A DNA stretch of 64,000 bases. It comes from Saxidomus purpurata (taxonomy: Eukaryota; Mollusca; Bivalvia; Venerida; Veneridae). The position numbers were made by a program, and so were the translations under genes. Each line of letters begins with the position of its first letter. Positions within the stretch are counted from its first letter, which is position 1. Location of the stretch: positions 26,954,301 to 27,018,300 of the forward strand of contig JAFMSR010000002.1 of NCBI GenBank assembly GCA_022818135.1, in the 5' to 3' direction. The notes beneath the pieces are model-generated. The model made no database searches, was not told where the DNA came from, and worked only from the letters and a program-made list of their open reading frames with translations. This document shows positions 12,434 through 23,849 of the stretch, in pieces.

Positions 12434-12599
12434 AACAAATTGAAGAAAAAAAATACATTAAACAATTTGAAGAAAAACAAAACGCTGAAAAAGTTGACTG
12501 CCTTCCGTGATCGAACAAACACCTCGCTCAATGGGAACCCCGCACCTGACACCCCAGACTGATATACATCTATAACATTTACTGGGACAATGACACCCT

Positions 12600-13690
12600 T
12601 TTTATGTATCATTAAAACGTCTCGTACTCTTTATAAATTTATGTACTTCTGTAAATAGGTTACAGTTTTCCTCGTCAGTACGGGTATTAACACCAAACAG
12701 TAGCTTATATGTACTTAGAGGATGGAAAAGACACGTGCTTCTAAATAGTGTTAGGCGATGGTTTCTGAATAATGGACACTGGAAAAAAAAGTGCTCAGCG
12801 TCTTCTATCGCATATCCACAATTACAGCTAGGATTTCTCTTATGTGGTTATTATGTAAGTCAGAATTTAGATTGCTACAGTTATTTCTTATGCGGCTATG
12901 ATATATCTGTTCCGTTCTATTACCAAAAACAAAATACTGAGGAACTCCCGGAAGTTGATATCGATTTTTGAGATGACATTTAAAGGAGGATAGGGTATCA
13001 ATGTTACGAGTTTCTTCATCTTGTTCGTCCCAGAGTTTTACGGCTGAAGGTAATACTGATTTGGAATAGATTTCCAATCTTCTTGGTATAGATATAAAAT
13101 TATTTCTATTCTTCAGAGGATAATCATTAGTTTGTTCAACAGTGGGTGGGAAAAGCTCTCTCAAATAATCGGGAAGATTGCCATATTTGAATTTATGAAC
13201 AAGGGTGAGCTTTTGAATTTCACGTCTGTTTGTAAGAGACACCCATCCTATTTCTTTTAGAAGTTTCTCAATAGAGACAGATCCTGTTAACCCGGTAACG
13301 ATTCGGGCAGCATCGTATTGCATTTTTTCGAGAATATTTTTTTCATAAATGGTGCAGATATCCCAAACAAGGGATGCATACTCTAGTTGGGGACGTAAGT
13401 ATGTTATGTATATTTGAATAAGTGTTTTACGACTGACTTTGAATTTAAGCATTCGCATAGACCCTAAGACCTTTGAAGCTGCTGAAACAATGTTAGATAT
13501 ATGTGTATGCCAAGTACCATCATGACTGAAAGTTAAACCAAGATGTTTATGATTATCAACATATGTCAGTGGAGTATTCTCAAATCAAATTGTTGGCGTA
13601 GGCATATTTGAAAGTGAAAAAAACATTACATCTGTTTTCAACGGGTTAAATTTGACTAACCATTGCTTTGCCCAGTTAGAGACAGTAAAT
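12600..13690 (-). pseudogene. LINE reverse-transcriptase C-terminal part, 5'-truncated
   Basis: Reading down from 13690: NWAKQWLVKFNPLKTDVMFF; after a frameshift HKHLGLTFSHDGTWHTHI; then the 217-codon frame 13458-12805 with YLRPQLEYASLVWD and PRRLEIYSKSVLPSAVKLWD; after another shift near 12845 RNPSCNCGYAIEDAEHFFFQ-C (C-x-C-G..H..C knuckle-like end). This order is the thumb and C-terminal domain of CR1/Jockey-type non-LTR RTs. The catalytic FADD box is missing upstream of 13690. Two or more frameshifts make it inactive. Confidence 0.85.
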
Positions 13691-13699
13691 ATAGTTAAC

Positions 13700-15240
13700 A
13701 ATTACACTCGTTATAAGTATAACACACCTCACTGATTTGGGATTTATATAAGTAATCAGACCGCAATAGTTACTGACAACCTTTTGTTGTACAAACTACA
13801 TGCTGATATTAGATAAACTTGTTAAAATATTAACATTAATATTAAATGATACAGTCCTCAGACAGTCCTTTACACTAAAACATTACTGAGCTCTATGGCA
13901 GTATTATAGTTTCAGACTTAAATACATTACCTTTCTAAATGTATAACAGAAATTATTTAAATTGTTGCCGTAAAAAGTCAATACATTCCAGGAATATTTC
14001 TGCAATGGGCTTCTTTTAGCATATAGAAATGATCACAGTATTATCGCAAAACTACATTGTTTATAGCTCTCATACAGAAGTGATAGCTACTAGTATAATA
14101 ATAATGATAAAAAGTGATCTACTTCAAAGTATACGGAGGTCCATACGTATAATAATTAATACTCCCGTCAAATACATGCTATTGACAAAAACAAGTACAA
14201 TTGTATATAGTGTCCAAGTCTTGTACGATTGTTGTTTATAGTATTCCTAAGAGTTTACTAGTATAATATGAATTTGTCAATATTGCATCGTCTAATGTGC
14301 TATCTCATTGCTAAAACGAGTGTCTAATACCTCATTTGTCATGTATATAATACCGTATAATATATTGTGTTGCAAATGTATAACACTGTTGACACTGACA
14401 TGATCGTAAATTGTCACACACTTCGTTTTTCACTACGTTTTTCACTAAGTTGGTTTACTTATATACTTACTCTTTCTCTTACAGTAGAGAAATTTATTCT
14501 AGCAAGAGTTCATAGCTACATGTACGCAATGTTCCTTCTAAAATATTATATTGAAACCGAGGGTACTTTTTTCTCTTTCAAAAAGTCGCAGTATTTCGGT
14601 TGTACGATTCTATTTATTTTTTGGTTTATTTTTAACCATACTTCTTGTCAAACCATAAATGTAAACAGTACTAGCCCGTGAATTTCCCAGGGACTATACT
14701 CCCATGATTTTATAGCCTGTTTCAAAAGTGTCCATCCATGTCATTAGGCCATTCAGTTATAAACATGGCATAAGTGTGTAGTGACGTGATATTGGGTATT
14801 ATTCCCACATCTGCTATAGCTCCTTTCAAAGGAAATTAAGAGGTAAATATTTTTTTTTTTTTCATATGCATAATTTTCTAGTTTTGTAAGTTCGTTAATA
14901 GAGTTATTAGATAGATAAATTAAAAAGTAATAATACTTACAATAAAATTGTGTTACCAACACAACACTCAAGTATTAATGATTTCGATCTACAAGATGAC
15001 GAAGGATAATGAAATATCAAAACATAAGCAGATTAACTCGTCAGCTTCATAAATATGTACTGGATGAAATTCTATATAGTGTCCTTTTCTTGGAATCCTT
15101 ACTGTATATCACTATCAAGTAATGTTAATTCTTTTTTGGGTACGTACTTTATTGTTTGACTGTCTTTTTGTGTATGCATTCTCGCTGATGCCGGACCCTG
15201 TGCCTGGCCCTGCTCCAGATACGGCTCGATGCCCTGTCTT
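13700..15240. other. no gene seen
   Basis: AT-rich with short open frames (for example 14029-14241 and 14367-14681) that show no domain. May include the 5' UTR of the plus-strand LINE copy. Confidence 0.45.
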
Positions 15241-15251
15241 CGTCGCATCAA

Positions 15252-16945
15252 ATGTTTTTCTTCTCCCTAATGGGTAATGATTTATCTTCATGGAGACAGG
15301 CTATCGGGCTATACAATTTAAAGGGACAAATTTTAACCAAAAGAGCTTTAAGAGTAAACGTTCCTATTACTGAATATGTTAAGATTTTCTTAATGTTAAG
15401 CATATACCGGTGTCTATTTGATATATATAATAAGCTTACATTTACAATTTGTTTATTAGTGTGTAATACATCATGTATAAATGAGCAGCCAAGTGATGTC
15501 ACGGAGACGTTCGCTTCCTGTATTTATTACATGTATAATATAGAATTCCTGCTTTTGCTGTCGGGTGACGTCGAGTTAAATCCTGGCCCAGTAATGTTGG
15601 ACTGCGTTACAATATTTCATCTTAATATATGTAGCATAAGAAATAAAATGCGGTATGTCAAAGACAATTTTGCCGAATTTACAAATGCTGTTTTATACTT
15701 TACAGAAACACATCTGACTTCTGACGTGAGTAACGAAATCTTACAAATAGAGGGTTTCGATTTTATGTTTCGTAAAGACAAAACAGCTCATTCAGGCGGT
15801 ATCCTGACATATACAATGTCAAATCTTCGACCGAAAAGAATCGTTGAACTTGAAAATTACCTTCCAGAATCTATATGGATCCAAATTAAAGATCAAAGTA
15901 AGACGTACCTCATTTGTACAGTATACAGAAAACCAAATTCACCAGTAAGTTTTTGGGATAGATTGAACTTGTGCATTGAAAAAGCTTATGAAATGAATAA
16001 TAATCTAATAAAAACAGGTGATATAAACGAAGACCAACTTAACTTATCAAATCATTATTTCCGCGATATACTTACTTTAAATAATCTGCAAAATATCATA
16101 CAGGAACCAACTCGAGTGACAGACTCCTCTCAAACTTTAATCGATCCAGTTGCTGTTTCACACAATGCTGCATATTTTGATTCGGGAATTTTTCACATTG
16201 ATAGAAATATAAGTGACCATTTCGGAACATATGTACATATTAAAATTGATATTCATTCTGACAAACCTTATAAACGAAAAGTTTGGAACTATAAAAGAGC
16301 GAATTTTGAGCTTTTAAATGAACTTATAAAAAATATGGATTGGTCTTCCTTGCAAACTGGTAGTATACATAATGCCACCGACTTACTATTAAAGTTTACC
16401 AATAAATTTATTGAGTTTTCAGAGATGTGCATTCCGACAAGTACTATCAGACCGAACGATAAACCTTGGTATACAACTTAAATTAGGAGAGCTTCTCGTA
16501 AACGTGACCATCAACGACGTACAGTCATTAACTCTGGCAGACAATGTGATTGGAACAAATTTAAATTTCTCAGGAAAAAAGTAACTAATATGATTAAACA
16601 TGCTAGGGAGCAATTTAACAACTCCATTGAATTTTTATTACACGATTTAAGCTCTTCAAACCCTCGTCAATATTGGAAATTAGTAAAGACTCTTATGAAA
16701 GAAAATTCATTAAAAGGAGAATCTATTCCGCCGTTGCGCAACAATGACAATTCGCATTCAGTGACTATGAAAAGGCAAATACACTTAACGACTATTATGT
16801 ATCGGTATCCTCCATTGACGACTCTACCACTGAACTTCCTAATTTTATACCCAAAACTAACTCGTGTCTATCAGAACAATATCAATTGTTTGAGAGAACA
16901 ATAAAAATAATTCAATCTGCGCTTTGTTCAACTTCAAGCGATATC
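15252..16945 (+). pseudogene. LINE endonuclease region with N-terminal 2A-like peptide
   Basis: The open frame 15252-16481 (409 codons) has a leader ending LLLLSGDVELNPGP (Gly-Pro junction at 15587/15588), the class 2A ribosome-skipping motif D-(V/I)-E-x-N-P-G-P. The EEP/APE endonuclease follows: FHLNICSIRNKM, FTETHLT, GGILTY, GDIN (usual GDFN), TLIDPVAVS and SDHFGTYVHI. A single TAA (16479-16481, after WYTT) interrupts a frame that continues IRRASRKRDHQRR to LKGESIPPL. A frameshift near 16750 then leads to FAFSDYEKANTLNDYYVS. Homology stops near 16945, before the RT palm. Non-LTR retrotransposon ORF2, now inactive. Confidence 0.88.
15543..15590 (+). promoter_or_regulatory. 2A-like translational recoding signal
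   Basis: Codes EFLLLLSGDVELNPGP. Known 2A peptides release the nascent chain between the final Gly and Pro, and have been described at the N-terminus of some non-LTR retrotransposon proteins in sea urchins and molluscs. All core residues (D, E, N, P, G, P) are present here. Activity is inferred, not shown. Confidence 0.8.
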
Positions 16946-17660
16946 TGATGATGTGGATCGAAAATTATTGTGTACCAGGGACAAGACCTTGAAACAGAAA
17001 TAAACAAAGCAATACCAACAATGAAATATAAATACAGTACTGTACAATGTGTATAACAGGGAAAACCAAAAATGATTCTTGGTTACCTTGTAGTTGTAAT
17101 CGGTGAAACCGTTCACTGGGCCTTGACATGCAGCGTCCTCGATAAATGGCGGGTGATTTTGGTCACGTGAGTTCCTTCTCGGGAATGTACGTAAATTGTA
17201 TCTTTCTTTTTTTTTAAGAAATTTATTTTTAGGTAAATATATATGAAATCGTTCGTAAATGAGAAAGTTGTCAATGAAATAACATCAGAAATTTGAAAAT
17301 CAAACTACAAAATCTTATATCGAATTCCGTACGTTTCCGGAAATTTCCGTAAATATCCGTAAATATCCGTACTTTTCCGTGATATGCATATGATTATCTT
17401 CCGTAATCAGCTAACAGCGCAGTAATTTCTAAAACAGAAACAATTGTGTAATGCAGCCCGTAAGCTATAGACCTTTCTGCAATCGTCTAAAGTTGTATGT
17501 ACTGTTTTTATTTGTAATGTGTTCTTATCGTATGCGACATTCAAACAGAAGATTGATCTGGTCTGTCTTGCACTACTTTCCCATAGCGCATGTTTACAGT
17601 TGTTATTCGCACATAGCACAGTTAAATTGTCAGCAGTGTTTGAAATTTGGCATGGTCACT
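16946..17660. other. no gene; degenerate TTTCCGTAAATATCCGT repeat
   Basis: Only short open frames. Between about 17321 and 17385 the word TCCGTA(A/C) recurs five or six times at 9-11 bp spacing, a short cryptic repeat. Confidence 0.5.
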
Positions 17661-17662
17661 TA

Positions 17663-17690
17663 GGCCTAGGGGACTTTCAGTCCCCAGGCC
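17663..17690. repeat. 12-bp hairpin at the right border of the 5.8-kb block
   Basis: GGCCTAGGGGACT, TTC, then AGTCCCCAGGCC: the arms pair over 12 bp with one bulged A. It ends exactly where similarity to the right duplicate (27033) resumes. Confidence 0.7.
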
Positions 17691-18756
17691 AAGAAGATGT
17701 CGAAAATGCTCAACCGTACCATTTTTACTATAGACTATGATTTCCCGTGAGAGACCCTGGAGCACAATATGGTCTTTGGCCTGTGAAAAAAGAAAACAGA
17801 TGCCCTTAACTTGAAATTAAACACATTTCCCCCCGGGATTTAATTCAAGATCTCTTGTTTCACTGCCGATATAGTGATATAGAAGGGGAATCTGTGGCAG
17901 CAGACATTTTATCACTGCTACAAGAGATAATTATACGTATTATTAAGTTAACAGTCCTGTCATAGCAAACCATGTCACTGAAACGAAATGTAGATTGATT
18001 CTTTCATTTAGAAGACTTACAAATACTATTCAAGTTTTAGCAAAACAGAACATAATATGAAAGTTTTTTGTTAATAATTCATTACAAGAGAGTCATGATA
18101 GTCCAACTGACCTCCTATTCATAAAGTGGCTAAAATTAACTTCATTTTTCAATTAAATTTCAGAATTCACGTGTTTATCAGCGAAGCCGTATTAATCTCG
18201 CTTTTCCGCTGAAGATGGTAACCTTCCAACTGCCACTTCCGTTACTGATTTGTAACTGAGGAATCAGTATCTCATCGGTGACATAAAGAACACCCATACG
18301 TTTTTCTTTTTTTTGTATATTAAATGGTTAAAAGATGAACACAGGAAATAATCAATATTGACAGAGTTCGTGAGCAAATATGTTGATGAGATATTTTTGG
18401 TCTATAAGCTTGTATGTGTCTTCTATTTAGCAGTAATTTATTCTTCTTATTATTTCCTCTTTTTTGTACGATTCTTTCCGACTAGTAGTGTATAATAGTT
18501 AGAAACAAGTCTGTTTTGCTTTTTAAGTTATGTCTTATATGACTTATTTTTGTAAAAATGCATGAAAATAAAAAAATGGTAAATGAAATAAAAAGACTTA
18601 AAAAACACAAATAAAACCTTCCAACCGCCAATGAAATGCCAAGTAGAATGTTTAACTTTTTATTGAAAAAATTACTATGTAAGACATCTTCTAATCGGAT
18701 AGTACCCCATGAAGAGCTTAAAAGCTTATAGTATAAACATAAAATGTTGTTACCTC

Positions 18757-19178
18757 CCAAGATATTTATCTTCAAGATGATAAACATGACAACACCTTAT
18801 CTTCTCTGCTGTCGGTAGAATTTCTCATGAAAGTCTACCGAAGGCAGGGAATTGTCACAAGGACACTTGCTTTCGAAACGTGTTTCGTCTGGTTACCTGT
18901 TTTACATCCTTAGTATCGACACCACAATGCACGTAGGAACCAAGTATCAGATAAATCGAGTGCATCTCGTAAAATCAACTTGAAAATGTTCGGATTTGGT
19001 TTCAATTGCGGTATGGATACAAAAGGCTCCCAAACGGGTAGCCAGACAAACACGTTTCGAACACGAGTGTCCTTGTGACAATTTTCCTGCCTTCGGTAGA
19101 CTTTTTTCAAAAGAAATTCTACCAACACCAGAGAAGATAAAGTGTTGTCATGTTTATCATCTTGACGATAAATACCTT
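18757..19178. mobile_element. inverted-repeat (foldback/MITE-like) element, about 0.42 kb
   Basis: The left arm (18757-18912) runs ATATTTATCTTCAAGATG, ATAAACATGACAACAC, GAAGGCAGGGAATTGTCAC. The right arm (19013-19178) is its reverse complement with mismatches, separated by about 100 bp. The right duplicate lacks it: after GTTGCTACCTCC (27725) unrelated sequence follows. Open frames across it on both strands are mirror products. Confidence 0.8.
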
Positions 19179-19572
19179 CTGCATCGATAGACACAGGTTA
19201 CATGTATAATAATTGCAAAATGGCTTAAAAAAGAGGTGATAACTTCGGCATAGTCTTGATTTTCACGATGTACCGGTAAAGATTTATATCTTGTATATTA
19301 TAAGGCTGTTTAGCGAAAAATTGAAATTTTAAAAACATGCTTAGATGACAACCATACATTTTGTACGATTGCTGTATGGACCTAGATGTACCTTGTGATA
19401 TAATTCTGCCAACCAGCGGGTCACTTTCCATAGAAGTGTCTGTGGTGAATACGGTAAATATTTGTTGTAACATATTTGATAATAAAAACGAGGAATAATT
19501 TTGTTTTCTCAATACCTTAACGCAACTCGGTAATTTCCATTCTGATAATACTTTGTAGTCAGTTATCAACAC

Positions 19573-19990
19573 TCCTCGTTAGCATACTGGTAAGTATCCC
19601 CGCCTGTCACGCGGGAGATCGAGGTTCAATTCTCCGACGGGGTGTTGCATTTTTGTGTTTCAGATTTATGAGAAAGACCTAGATTTGGAGAGCAGACCTT
19701 TATTAAGTCGCATAAATAGCAGCAACCTCGGCCGCTACGTTTGGGACTACGTAGTTCCCGCCTTATGAAAGAATTGTTGAATTTTACTGAACTGTATCTC
19801 CTAAGCACCTTGCTTGATTTTAATAAAACTTAGCAGAAAGCATCAGTAAATGAAGTCCGGTGAGTATGTAATTATTTGGGGTCATTCTATGTCAAAGGTC
19901 AATGTCACAGGGACCTGTTAATAGCAATTATTGTCCTCGAATCACCTTCTAAACCTCTTTCTGCGTCGTCCATCTTTTTTAAAGATATGT
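19573..19990 (+). repeat. tRNA-Asp-derived SINE, copy 2
   Basis: The head 19573-19644 reads as a near-complete tRNA-Asp: TCCTCGTTAGCATACTGG, CCCCGCCTGTCACGCGGGG-type anticodon arm (anticodon GTC) and GGTTCAATTC (box B). The first acceptor pair is T-T and the T stem has a mismatch. The body shares blocks with 7448-7880. The same head-plus-body arrangement at two loci argues for a SINE, although a tRNA pseudogene in a larger repeat is possible. Confidence 0.7.
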
Positions 19991-20394
19991 CTTGTTTATT
20001 TCATGAATCGGAAGATAAGCGTACTCTGAATATAGCAAACCAATAGTGCATTGTGTGCATTAGGAAAACAAACTTACGGTTATATCAACAGAAAATGCGT
20101 CGCAATATTCACCTGTGCAAATATTCGATAAATAAAATAATCATTATTAGCATTTAAGGAATGAAACGGAATGGAGAAACAAAAATCTCTGACTGGAAGG
20201 ATTTAAAATCGTCTTTATATACTGGTGGTCTTTCTTTAACATGTGTTTCTATTATAACTGCATAGTGCACGGGCTTTACCCTGAATAGTATTTATAAGAA
20301 CAGTTTTTTTATTCGATGTGACTGTATACGACTGTTCAGTAATGAACGTAAAATGAGAAATAAATTCATTTTTAAGGAATGATATATATTGAAA

Positions 20395-20530
20395 ATTGCC
20401 TCATTCTAGCACAAATAATCAACATACATCCCTGCTGTAATAAATCGCTATACACCCATTTTCTGTACAACAACTTTATACGGATTATTGGATGTTTTAT
20501 ATTTTAAAACGCTGATTTTACCGATGATGC
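20395..20530. repeat. repeat R2, partial third copy
   Basis: CATTCTAGCACAAATAATCAAC, TGTACAACAACTT and CCGATG(A/G)TG match the end of 2040-2580 and part of 7090-7150. Confidence 0.5.
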
Positions 20531-20878
20531 AGGAGTTTTCAGTAATACTTGTAAATTTTCTACAGTTTATGTTTTTAGAAATACCGGGTATTTAAGTTGA
20601 CACGAGTTTTAGGGAAGGCCTATTTAATACGGCTCAAATCAAGCAAAATACGTTTGGGACCAAGTATATCTTCATTATGTTGGCAAAATGGTAAATGCAT
20701 AAGCAATTTTATTGACATTGACGTCTATTTAACAATAATGGTAAGTGCAAAGCTATGGCTAAATAGAGTTGAGAAATTGCAGCTCTGGACGCATAATTCG
20801 ACGGAATGGGAATTACCAGAGATTTGTATGATTTGCCCATCAATTTGCGCTGTAAAACAGCTTCAAATAGAAGCCATT

Positions 20879-21241
20879 TAAAGGCTGCTCACTCTTATTC
20901 CTCAAAACTGTCGGAAAATAACATATTTTAGAACGAAAAGTCAAATTAAAAGGCTCCAGTATAAATTCCTGTACAGTATGTCTGTTTATTTTGAAATTAT
21001 ACGCTTCCAAATTATAAAGCGTTACAAACGCTTTTGAAATTTCAGTATATACATTATAGTGTGGCTGTGCCGAAAAACACCAAGCTCATCAACCTTTCCA
21101 AAAGATTTTCTCAAATTGCTTCCTAGATTTTTACCTGTGTTGTCGATTCTAGGCATTACATTTACATTTACAGTAATCTATTAAAGTATCATTTTTGAAA
21201 ATTTATTGTCTTCAGAGGAAACTGTGAGCGAGCAGCTTTAA
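20879..21241. mobile_element. MITE with TTAAAGSCTGCTC termini
   Basis: Begins TTTAAAGGCTGCTCACTC and ends GTGAGCGAGCAGCTTTAA, an imperfect 16-18-bp terminal inverted repeat. Its interior (20925-21140) recurs in the same orientation at 62700-62910 within an ELAC2 intron. Single GCGAGCAGCTTTAA ends also occur near 27980 and 28157. No coding capacity. Confidence 0.65.
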
Positions 21242-21244
21242 GAG

Positions 21245-21585
21245 TTCTTGTTTTTATTAACTAGCTTAATTCATCTGAGGTGATGATATCTCTGTAGGTA
21301 ATAAAGAAGTTATTTTTTCTCCTTTTCTCGTCTTACAAGCAATAATAATTATTATTATGAAAATTTTATATACATGTAATTTTGGTTCAATATTATTCAT
21401 TAATGATTTAAGTAGAGCATAAAAAATTACGTCTGTTTGACATTTTTTAACTTTTGGATGTGAATAGCACTAAAGATAGATATTTTTGAGAGAAGATGAA
21501 CTATTTCTAAATATGCCAATAAATTGACGGAGAAAACTGGTATGGAATTACTATCTAGTATGTAACCCTATTCCCATTAAGTTTC
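21245..21585. other. duplicated non-coding sequence
   Basis: The first 180 bp align with 29230-29440 of the right duplicate; the remainder is unassigned. Confidence 0.45.
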
Positions 21586-21587
21586 TG

Positions 21588-22110
21588 GTGGTCCATTGTG
21601 GCATGTTGTGCCATTCTTCAGCAAGCATGTCACCAAGCTCCTGAAGAAACCGAGGCTGCACTTGATGGTCTGAAATTTCAAGCTGAAACTTATTCAAGCC
21701 ATGCTCTGTTTGATTCGAGTCGGGAGATCGGGCTTACCATGCAGTCCACACGCTCCCCAAATAAATTCCGAACAGTATTGGCAACATGGAGACGGGCGTT
21801 ATCGTACATCAGAATAAATATATCATATATATACCTGGAAGACAGTGTGCCATGGTGAAATGTGCCTTTCTCAGCTGATTCCGCCAAAAACTATCACTAT
21901 GCTCTTTAAATAACGGTCATTCTCATCAATATCAGTTGCGTTGAACCTTTCCTGGCCTTCCCAGTAAAACGACTGTCTGTGTAGTCCAGGCTAACCCATG
22001 ACTAGTCCACAAAAAGAACAGATCATCAGACTTCTCTAGTCTAACCAACATGACCCATTCATACCGTATATACCGGTGGTTCTGAGACAGCGAAATACTC
22101 TTCTCGGTCG
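21588..22110 (-). pseudogene. mariner/Tc1-like DDE transposase relic
   Basis: In mixed frames the minus strand reads ERFNATDIDENDRYLKS, VIVFGGIS, LMYDNARLHVANTVRNLFGE, ARSPDSNQTEHG and FLQELGDMLAEEWHNMPQ. These follow the order of the IS630/Tc1/mariner catalytic domain: (I/V)-M-V-W-G-G-I, Q-D-N-A-x-x-H with the second Asp, S-P-D-L-N-P-I-E-H with the third acidic position, and Q-E-x-W-x-x-I-P. Several stops and frame changes show decay. The N-terminal HTH was not found. Confidence 0.75.
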
Positions 22111-22436
22111 GAGACCAGCTTTGTGCAACATCGTCTGGATAGATCTAGTTTGGGTAGTAAACTAAATTCCCATAGCTATCTATTTCACCTTAAGGTACTA
22201 TCGGACACGGATCACGGAAGTATACACAAGCAATACTTTGCTCTTGCCACAGACCTGGTGTTGTTGTATGAGTTTAATGCCCGTTTTGACCCTATTTCGG
22301 CCAACAAGCGGACAGTCTACCTAAACCATCGTTCCTGGCAAGAACCAGTCATAGATCCCTATCTTCCGTAAGGAACTACCAACCTTCTCACATAAAGAGA
22401 CATAGTCGGTAGCATGGCTTGAATTAATAACCCTCA

Positions 22437-22497
22437 ATCTAGGCGAGGTTACGGATATTTTAAGTCAGCGACTCTAACCACTCGACCATGGTAGTGA
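22437..22497 (-). repeat. tRNA-like box-A fragment
   Basis: The minus strand has GTCGAGTGGTTAGAGTCGCTGACTTAAAAT, resembling the D arm and anticodon arm of a Ser/Leu-type tRNA. The box B half is degenerate. Probably a SINE or tRNA relic. Confidence 0.3.
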
Positions 22498-23392
22498 ACT
22501 GTGTCACGAACTTATATATCCGTGGTTATTTAGAAAAGCGCGTGACGCTCATTTCTCGAACACTATCTCAAATCACAAATTTATGTAAAGATGGAAAGGG
22601 TCTGTGTGGCTAACACACACGTTTTCAGCTTCAACAACTGTTTCAAGTATAACAGTATATAGCTTCATTCGTTCATCAACAGTAAACGGCGACAGAAAAA
22701 AGTAACAAACAGGCAATGCAAAACGAATGAAACACGCAAGTTTCAGTCGTTTTCGGATGTTGCGATACTGCTGTCATGCAGTATTAACATAAACATTGAT
22801 TAAACTTGCTGTCACCTTCAACCATTCAAATATAAACTGCCATTCCCGTTAGCCAGATACATGTGCCTTGTCATATTTAAGAAACGCCTGTGTTTCATTA
22901 CAAAACTTTTAGAGAATTAATTAAAGAGTGTTTTCATTTCTGAAAATTATCACTGACAATACCGAACATTGTATGTGCTGATTCCGTGGTCTATGGATAG
23001 CCGTCACTCATAAAAGAACTGACAAATACCTACCGCGTTTTATTTTGAAGCTTCTGTCAATGACGTAAGCTGCTGTCAACGCCGAAGGTTGTTCACTATG
23101 CTTTAGTACATACTTTCCTTTGCTTGATAACGACGTCTAGTCACCCTTTTATAAATTGACGGAATGCCCGTGTTGTGTTGATTAATACATGGCAGTCATT
23201 CAGGAGGCAATGTTTATATCATTGGCATTGAAATACATGTAATTTCCTTGAATAAGGTTATACTTGTTTATTTTATAAATTTATACCGATTGTAGAATAG
23301 GTTCTTCTTTCAACTTCTTCATTATCATTTCTTGATGTCTGCTTCCTGGAATTCTGACCAGTACTCGCGTCGATAGAAGACATTGTAGGTGT

Positions 23393-23460
23393 CGCGATCA
23401 AATGCCGCTATCTTGGTTCGAACTCGTGACCTCTAAGTCAGGAGCCACGGCGCCTCGCGT
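23393..23460 (-). repeat. tRNA-derived SINE head, left duplicate
   Basis: The minus strand reads GAGGCGCCGTGGCTCCTGAC then GTCACGAGTTCGAACC, with a good box B. The same sequence lies at 30160-30228 in the right duplicate. Confidence 0.5.
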
Positions 23461-23849
23461 TACATTACTCGTGTAATCTTTTAGCTTCCTGTCTATTGAG
23501 AACTTAAATATCTTGTAAGACGTAGATGTAAGGTTTACACTTATTTCAAATTTTCTTTTACTCTGGCATTTATTCATTTCTTTTTCTGCATTAACAGTGT
23601 ATCTGGAACTGAACTTTTGTGAAAGTAGATACAGATCAGCTACTGAAAAACCTCTCGTCTGTGGCCTACTTTAGAAAGTCCAACAGGGATACGCAATCCT
23701 CAGATAGTGTTGGTTAGAGAATTTCACCAAAGTTAAAAGAAAACTTTTAATGGGTTGAAAGTTTATGAAGCAGGCAGATTAATGTACGAGGACAAATCAT
23801 GTAGCCGCATCTGCCGGGAGAATAATAAATAACTGCGCCCTTTCTGCAA

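Larger units (their letters stand above)
11929..17690. mobile_element. 5.8-kb block present only in the left duplicate
   Basis: In the right copy the sequence passes directly from AGAACCAATA (27032) to AAGA..AGATGTCGAAAATGCTC. In the left copy these are separated by 5762 bp holding LINE pieces in both orientations. The left edge carries GGCCTGGGG (about 11958) and the right edge CCCCAGGCC (17682-17690), an inverted 9-bp pair near the borders. Insertion in the left copy or deletion in the right copy are both possible. Confidence 0.55.

Noticed and set aside
14367..14681. 104-codon hydrophobic open frame
   Set aside because: Hydrophobicity follows from T-rich DNA; no domain and no conserved copy.
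19573..19644. Functional tRNA-Asp gene
   Set aside because: First acceptor pair and T stem are mismatched, no T-run terminator follows closely, and the downstream body is shared with 7448-7880.
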